Shown: positions 59,701 to 64,000 of the stretch, in pieces
Layout of the letters: each line of letters starts with the position of its first letter
Numbering within the stretch: the first letter of the stretch is position 1
DNA from: Pseudomonadota bacterium
GTDB taxonomy: Bacteria > Pseudomonadota > Gammaproteobacteria > Burkholderiales > Thiobacillaceae
Assembly: GCA_021811235.1 (NCBI GenBank)
Contig: JAJZPG010000002.1
Span: 124,001-188,000 of the forward strand
Direction: 5' to 3'
Length of the DNA: 64,000 nt
Notes under the pieces: model-generated
The model's input: the letters and a program-made list of their open reading frames with translations, nothing else
Told to the model about the DNA's origin: nothing
Databases searched by the model: none
Translations under genes and position numbers: made by a program

Positions 59701-59867
59701 GCGGCGCCGGCGCCGAATCGCGCTCGCCGATCGGCTGGGTCATCGTCGGCGGCCTGCTGCTCGGCACCCTGCTGACCCTGTTCGTCATCCCGGTCGCCTA
59801 TACCCTGCTGACGCGCGACCGTGCCGTCGCCGCGCCTTCGCCCCAGCCCGCCCCCGCCCAAAATTGA
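56787..59867 (+). CDS. RND multidrug efflux pump (HAE1 family)
   Basis: A 1026-residue inner-membrane proton antiporter with twelve helices and two large periplasmic loops. Proton-relay Asp pair in LVLAIGLVVDDAIVMLENIY (TM4), and VGLITKHGILIVEFAN in TM10. The N-terminal ISIRRPVLATVMSLLIILVG is the family signature. Substrates are not deducible. Confidence 0.94.
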   Translation: MILSDISIRRPVLATVMSLLIILVGLIAFDRLPVREYPNIDAPVVSVRTVYPGASAEVMESQITKTLEDSLSGIEGIRTIKSVSREEVSQITVEFIQSRDPEAAANDVRDRVARVRGLLPDEAEDPVVAKIEADAQAIIWLAFSSDRQSPLEITDYADRVVADQLKTLPGVASVIIGGERRYAMRVWLDPSRMAALGVTVQDVEAALRSQNTELPSGRIESQTREFSVLAETDLRTPAEFERVIIRDSGGVLVRLADIGRAEVGAEDERNIVRVNGRAAVGLGIVKQSTANTLEVARAVKAELPRIQAALPAGMQLKVGFDSSIFIEKSIDAVYETMLEAMVLVVGVIFLFLRNWRATLIPFVTIPVSLIGAFIFLYAMGFTINVLTLLGLVLAIGLVVDDAIVMLENIYRHIEEGMPPFEAAIKGAKEIGFAVLAMTLTLAAVFAPLAFAEGNTGKLFTEFALTVAAAVLVSGFVALTLTPMMASRILRHETRHNALFNFGERVLNGVNDAYTRGLARVVRHPLIVALVFVLAAAAAFGLLKSLKSELAPTEDRGFFIGFMLAPEGSTLQYTDQYARQLEGIYQSVPEVNTAFVVVAPGLERPNPVNTALSFVMLKPWEERTRSQMAITESLGPRMFMGMPGVLAFPINPPSLGQSFRNPPLQFVVQAPSYAELDKAVEALMTKVRAYPGLVNADTDLKLNKPQLKVDINRDKAAQMGVGVDTIGRTLETLLGGREVTRFKQEGEQYNVVVQLDPAARATPQDLSALYVRGSDGSLTPLSNLVAVTETVAPKELNHFNRQRAAIISANIAPGYTLGEALAFMDQAAQETLPKSARTALDGQSREFGESGQTLAITFALALVIIYLVLAAQFESFISPFIIMLTVPLAATGALLALKLTGATLNVYSQIGLVMLVGLITKHGILIVEFANQLRARGKPRVEAVIAAAGLRLRPILMTTAAMVLGAVPLALSSGAGAESRSPIGWVIVGGLLLGTLLTLFVIPVAYTLLTRDRAVAAPSPQPAPAQN

Positions 59868-59879
59868 CGAACTCGCCAC

Positions 59880-59907
59880 CCGCCCTGACGAAGCCTCGTC
59901 AGGGCGG
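59880..59907 (+). other. Strong hairpin after the RND operon
   Basis: CCGCCCTGACGA/TCGTCAGGGCGG, twelve perfect pairs around AGCC, 13 bases past the pump stop, without a T-run on either strand. It may protect the mRNA end or mark Rho-dependent termination. Confidence 0.65.
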
Positions 59908-59990
59908 CAGCGGCCGCGCTTCATCAGTCCGTCACAGCCGCACGATTTAATGCGGCTTTCCAAGCCATCAGGCATAGATGGGAGGCTGGC

Positions 59991-60305
59991 ATGAACCCTG
60001 CTGAATTCCTTGTACAAGCAGAGCAAGGAGACACAGACATGATCGAACTGGAACCCGGAAACGCGCTGGACATCACCCTCCAGGAAGATGCCAACGGCCG
60101 CGACCGCGTGGTGGTCACGCTCGAGACGCACGGGTGCGAACTCAACCTGACCCCGCATCAGGCTCGGGTATTGGCGACCGAACTCATCATGGCCGTCAAC
60201 CGCGCAGAGGTCCGCAGCAATCTGAAGCACAGCCAGAACATGGTGCGCGGCACGCAGCCTGCCCCGCAAAAGCGCGGTCTGTTCAATCAGGCATTCGCCA
60301 AATAG
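59991..60305 (+). CDS. Hypothetical protein
   Basis: I do not recognise this 104-residue soluble protein. An acidic first half (LEPGNALDITLQEDANGRDR) and a helical centre (LTPHQARVLATELIMAVNRA) precede a basic tail (QPAPQKRGLFNQAFAK). GGGAGG lies five bases from the ATG. It comes before the structured RNA and the thioredoxin gene. Confidence 0.7.
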   Translation: MNPAEFLVQAEQGDTDMIELEPGNALDITLQEDANGRDRVVVTLETHGCELNLTPHQARVLATELIMAVNRAEVRSNLKHSQNMVRGTQPAPQKRGLFNQAFAK

Positions 60306-60313
60306 TTTTCAGG

Positions 60314-60451
60314 CCAGTCGGCTTCGACTGGACCGGGGTAGCGGGCAGCCAGGCTGGACTACCCGACAACCAGCCTCCGCATTGGCGGAGGTCCGCCATC
60401 CGTGATAGGGTGGCACTCAGGCGCGATGGATTCGTCCCTCGCGCCTTTTTA
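60314..60451 (+). ncRNA. Candidate structured RNA with terminator before thioredoxin gene
   Basis: Within 138 bases lie consecutive stems: CCAGTCG-GCTT-CGACTGG (60314-60331), GGGTAG/CTACCC (60336-60364), CCTCCGC-ATTG-GCGGAGG (60374-60391), GCCATCC/GGGTGGC with a T-G pair (60395-60414), and AGGCGCGA/TCGCGCCT followed by TTTTT (60419-60451), an intrinsic terminator on the plus strand 25 bases before the thioredoxin ATG. This dense structure fits a riboswitch-like leader or a small RNA. I match it to no family known to me. Confidence 0.5.
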
Positions 60452-60475
60452 TATCAACACTTTGCGGGAACTCCC

Positions 60476-60853
60476 ATGGCTGTCATCGAACTCACCAAGG
60501 ACAATTTCGAATCCACGATCAACGGCAACGACGTCGTCGTCGTCGACTTCTGGGCACCGTGGTGCGGCCCCTGCCGCGGCTTCGCGCCGATTTTCGAGGC
60601 GGCGTCCGACAAGCATGCCAACATCGTGTTCGCCAAGGTCAACACCGAGGTGGAACAGGAACTCGCCGGCTATTTCCAGATCCGCTCCATCCCCACGCTG
60701 ATGGTGTTCCGCGAACAGGTCATTCTCTATTCGGAAGCCGGCTCGCTGCCCGCCAACGCGCTGGATTCTCTGATCGAGCAGGTGATGGGCCTCGACATGG
60801 CTCAGGTCCACAAGGACATCGCCGACCAGCAGGCCCAGCAGGGCCAGGCCTGA
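60476..60853 (+). CDS. Thioredoxin-family protein
   Basis: A 125-residue cytosolic thioredoxin. WAPWCGPCRGFAPIF is the redox motif, IRSIPTLMVFREQ holds the cis-Pro. A short helical C-terminal tail (GLDMAQVHKDIADQQAQQGQ) is additional to standard Trx. Ends against the hda stop. Confidence 0.92.
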   Translation: MAVIELTKDNFESTINGNDVVVVDFWAPWCGPCRGFAPIFEAASDKHANIVFAKVNTEVEQELAGYFQIRSIPTLMVFREQVILYSEAGSLPANALDSLIEQVMGLDMAQVHKDIADQQAQQGQA

Positions 60854-61504
60854 TCAGGCCCCAGCGCCGGACAGCAGCTGCCGCAGCAGCGGCAGCGTGA
60901 TCGGGCGCCGCGTTTCCAGGCTGAAGCGGTCGAGCGCCTCCAACACCCGCAGCAGGCTCTGCATGTCGCGTGCGGTGTGATTCAGCAGATAGTCGGCCAC
61001 CTGGGGCTCCAGCCGGAAACCCAGGGTTTCGGCATGCTGGCCCAGGGCGGCGCGCTTTTCGGCATCGTCCAGCCCGAGCAGCTGGAACACCAGCCCCCAC
61101 CCCAGCCGGGTCTTCAGTTCCGGCATCAGCGCCAGCTCGGCTGGCGCCGCATTCCCCGCCGCCAACCACAGCCCGCCCGCCTCGCGCACGCGATTGAAAG
61201 CGGCAAAGCCGGCCCGCTGCTGCGCTTCGTTCCAGGTGTCCACCTGATCCGCGATCACCGCCTGCGCGGCCTGCTGCCCGGTCGTATCGACATTCAGCCC
61301 GCGCACCTGGCAGGCATGCGCCCAGGCCGCCAGCAAATAGCTCTTGCCGCTGCCCGGCGCGCCCCACACATACACCATGCGTTCGCTGGCCGTACCGTCC
61401 AGCATGGCCTCGAGCTGTGCCATCAGCTCGACATTGCGCCCCGCCACGAAGCGGGCGAGCTCGGGCCGGGAGGGCGGTCGGATGTCGAGGAGCAGCTGTT
61501 GCAT
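60854..61504 (-). CDS. hda: DnaA regulatory inactivator Hda
   Basis: A 216-residue DnaA-like AAA+ protein without DNA-binding domain, as in Hda, which stimulates DnaA-ATP hydrolysis with the clamp. An N-terminal MQQLLLDIRPPSRPEL contains the clamp-binding QLLLDI motif; Walker A is GAPGSGKSYLL; the sensor II Arg lies in LLNHTARDMQSLLRVLEALD. Divergent from nadA. Confidence 0.92.
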   Translation of the reverse strand: MQQLLLDIRPPSRPELARFVAGRNVELMAQLEAMLDGTASERMVYVWGAPGSGKSYLLAAWAHACQVRGLNVDTTGQQAAQAVIADQVDTWNEAQQRAGFAAFNRVREAGGLWLAAGNAAPAELALMPELKTRLGWGLVFQLLGLDDAEKRAALGQHAETLGFRLEPQVADYLLNHTARDMQSLLRVLEALDRFSLETRRPITLPLLRQLLSGAGA

Positions 61505-61657
61505 AGGGGCGCAAGGATACGGCACTTGTTCCCGGGAGGGTAGCCAGGGACAAGTCCCGCATCGCTCCTGAGAACCCCTTGACCCTTCGCGTGAAATCGC
61601 CCGCCGCGCGGCGCTATACTTGCAAACCCTTGCGTTGTCGAATCCCGAGCCGCCCTG

Positions 61658-62740
61658 ATGAAGCCTGCCTTTTCCATTCCGGTCAAACCCGTGATCCAGC
61701 CGCCGCCCATGGTGGAGGAAGTGCTCTGCGACGATGAGCGCGCCGAGCTGAAGGCGCGCATCAAGCGCCTGATGAAGGAACAGGATGCGGTACTGGTGGC
61801 GCACTACTACACGTCGGCCGACCTGCAGGACCTGGCCGAGGAAACCGGCGGCTGCGTATCGGATTCGTTGGAGATGGCGCGTTTCGGACATGCCCACCCG
61901 GCGAAGACGCTGATCGTCGCGGGGGTCAAATTCATGGGCGAGACGGCCAAGATCCTCAACCCCGAGAAGCGCGTCATCATGCCGGACCTGGCGGCCGACT
62001 GCTCGCTCGACCTCGCCTGCCCGGCGGACGAATTCGCCGCCTTCTGCGACGCCCACCCGGACCGGCTCTCGGTGGTCTACGCCAACACCAGCGCCGCGGT
62101 GAAGGCGCGCGCCGACTGGGTCGTCACCTCCGGCATCGCCGCCAAGATCGTCAAATACCTGCACCAGCAGGGCCACAAACTGCTATGGGCGCCTGACCGC
62201 CACCTGGGCGAATACGTGCGGCGCATCAGCGGCGCCGACATGCTGCTGTGGCAGGGCTCGTGCGTGGTGCACGAGGCGTTCAAAGCCGAGGCACTCGCGA
62301 AGCTGCGCGCCGAGCACCCGAAGGCCGCGGTGCTGGTGCACCCCGAGTCGCCGGAAGCGGTGATCGCGCTGGCCGACGTGGTCGGTTCGACCACGCAGCT
62401 GATCGAGGCGGTGCGCACCCTGCCGAATCCGGAATTCATCGTCGCCACCGACAACGGCATCTTCCACAAGATGCACGCCGCCGCCCCCGGCAAGATCCTG
62501 CTGGAAGCGCCGACTGCTGGCGAGGGCGCGACCTGCCAGTCGTGCGCGCATTGCCCCTGGATGGCAATGAATGGCCTCAGGAAGCTTGCCGCCGTGCTGG
62601 AGTCCCCTGAAGGGGATCAACAGGGCGGCAACGAAATCCATATCGAAGAATCCATCCGCGCCAAGGCGGCTGTCTCGATTCAACGCATGCTGGACTTCGC
62701 CGCCGCCGAAAAAGCCGGCACGATCCAGCTCGGCGATTAA
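61658..62740 (+). CDS. nadA: Quinolinate synthase
   Basis: A 360-residue 4Fe-4S enzyme that makes quinolinate for NAD. Cys ligands lie in [32 protein letters not shown] and [35 protein letters not shown] is the substrate segment. TATACT at 61615-61620 is a possible -10 box. Followed by the DUF808 gene after 13 bases. Confidence 0.95.
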   Translation: MKPAFSIPVKPVIQPPPMVEEVLCDDERAELKARIKRLMKEQDAVLVAHYYTSADLQDLAEETGGCVSDSLEMARFGHAHPAKTLIVAGVKFMGETAKILNPEKRVIMPDLAADCSLDLACPADEFAAFCDAHPDRLSVVYANTSAAVKARADWVVTSGIAAKIVKYLHQQGHKLLWAPDRHLGEYVRRISGADMLLWQGSCVVHEAFKAEALAKLRAEHPKAAVLVHPESPEAVIALADVVGSTTQLIEAVRTLPNPEFIVATDNGIFHKMHAAAPGKILLEAPTAGEGATCQSCAHCPWMAMNGLRKLAAVLESPEGDQQGGNEIHIEESIRAKAAVSIQRMLDFAAAEKAGTIQLGD

Positions 62741-62753
62741 GGGGCCGCAAACC

Positions 62754-63674
<921 letters not shown>

Positions 63675-63681
63675 TTCCCGC

Positions 63682-64000
63682 TTATTTCCGGTAAGGCTGG
63701 ATCAGCTTGCGCACCGGATCGTAGGCCGGGTCGTCGACGACCGTAAAGCCATCGCAGGCGCTGTCGAACGCCTCCAGCGTGGCCGCGCCATCGGGCGTGG
63801 TCCTGTTCAGCGCCAGCAGCGCATCGCGCAGCTGGTTGCGCACCGCCACCGGCATCGCGGGATGGACGGCGAAGACATACGACGGCAGCGGTGCGGTGCT
63901 GCCGATCACGGCGATGCCCTTGCCCTTGAAATCGTCGGCGACCGAATCCTTGAGGATGCCGCCGTCGAAGTCGCCCGCCAGCACGGCCTTGGCAATGTTG
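63682..64000 (-). CDS. PhnD-like phosphonate/phosphate ABC binding protein (5' partial)
   Basis: The C-terminal 105 residues of a periplasmic phosphate/phosphonate-type binding protein; the rest lies beyond the window. Visible: VLAGDFDGGILKDSVADD, IAVIGSTAPLPSYVFAVHPA, RNQLRDALLALNRTTPDGAA, typical for the PhnD second lobe. Whether transport genes follow cannot be seen. Confidence 0.75.
   Translation of the reverse strand, partial: NIAKAVLAGDFDGGILKDSVADDFKGKGIAVIGSTAPLPSYVFAVHPAMPVAVRNQLRDALLALNRTTPDGAATLEAFDSACDGFTVVDDPAYDPVRKLIQPYRK

Noticed and set aside
59880-59907. Intrinsic terminator after the RND pump
   Set aside because: The 12-pair hairpin has no T-run on either strand, so it is listed only as a hairpin.
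56709-60269. A 1186-codon open frame on the minus strand opposite the RND pump
   Set aside because: It is the antisense of a fully conserved efflux pump in a high-GC region; the peptide is His/Asp/Gly-rich without any family motif.

Overview
The window is high-GC bacterial chromosome, packed with short intergenic gaps and ATGA-type gene overlaps. Gene content and order (argH next to an AlgZ/AlgR-type pair, cyaY-lptM-lysA, ubiK-comM, TorF-glnK-amtB, a PEP-CTERM/PrsT sorting system) point to a betaproteobacterium, probably of the Rhodocyclales or Nitrosomonadales. That placement is inference. No rRNA, tRNA, CRISPR array or intact mobile element was seen.

Layout. 1-4.3 kb: two GGDEF-EAL proteins, one cut by the window edge, around a conserved unknown. 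4.3-4.9 kb: a TusA-like protein and a short YeeE-like membrane protein. 5.1-15.2 kb (minus strand): a complete-looking N-methylglutamate pathway operon, purU-mgdABCD-gmaS-mgsABC, which would convert methylamine into glutamate-bound nitrogen and a C1 unit. It is divergent from an XRE-cupin regulator and a GNAT acetyltransferase. 16.5-18.8 kb: a YajG-like lipoprotein, a PEBP-family protein and a PEP-CTERM protein. 19-30.9 kb (minus strand): a guanidine-degradation operon (ABC transporter, creatininase-family hydrolase, glutamine-synthetase-family ligase, two DUF1989 subunits, a urea/guanidine carboxylase, allophanate hydrolase). Its leader carries a clear guanidine-I (ykkC) riboswitch, preceded by a sigma-54 promoter and NtrC-like sites. 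31-33.9 kb (minus strand): TorF-like porin, glnK and amtB behind a second sigma-54/IHF/NtrC-like control region.

34-41 kb: ubiK, comM, a VIT1/CCC1 transporter, a rhodanese, a second PEP-CTERM protein and prsT. 41.3-46.5 kb: metH, then a more AT-rich Fic gene behind a 37-bp perfect palindrome. 46.5-52.8 kb: NUDIX hydrolase, LytTR regulator and kinase, argH, a MarR regulator, cyaY, lptM and lysA. 53-64 kb: a histone-H1-like protein built of 102-bp repeats, msrPQ, a two-gene RND efflux system, a hypothetical gene, a strongly structured untranslated RNA before a thioredoxin, hda, nadA, a DUF808 protein and a partial PhnD-like binding protein.

The unifying theme is scavenging of reduced organic nitrogen: methylamine, guanidine and ammonium modules lie within 29 kb. 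The guanidine and ammonium modules share the same promoter architecture. The least explained part is the glutamine-synthetase-family plus creatininase-family pair inside the guanidine operon, which is not needed for the known carboxylase route. The IHF plus sigma-54 layout also recurs before both PEP-CTERM genes.
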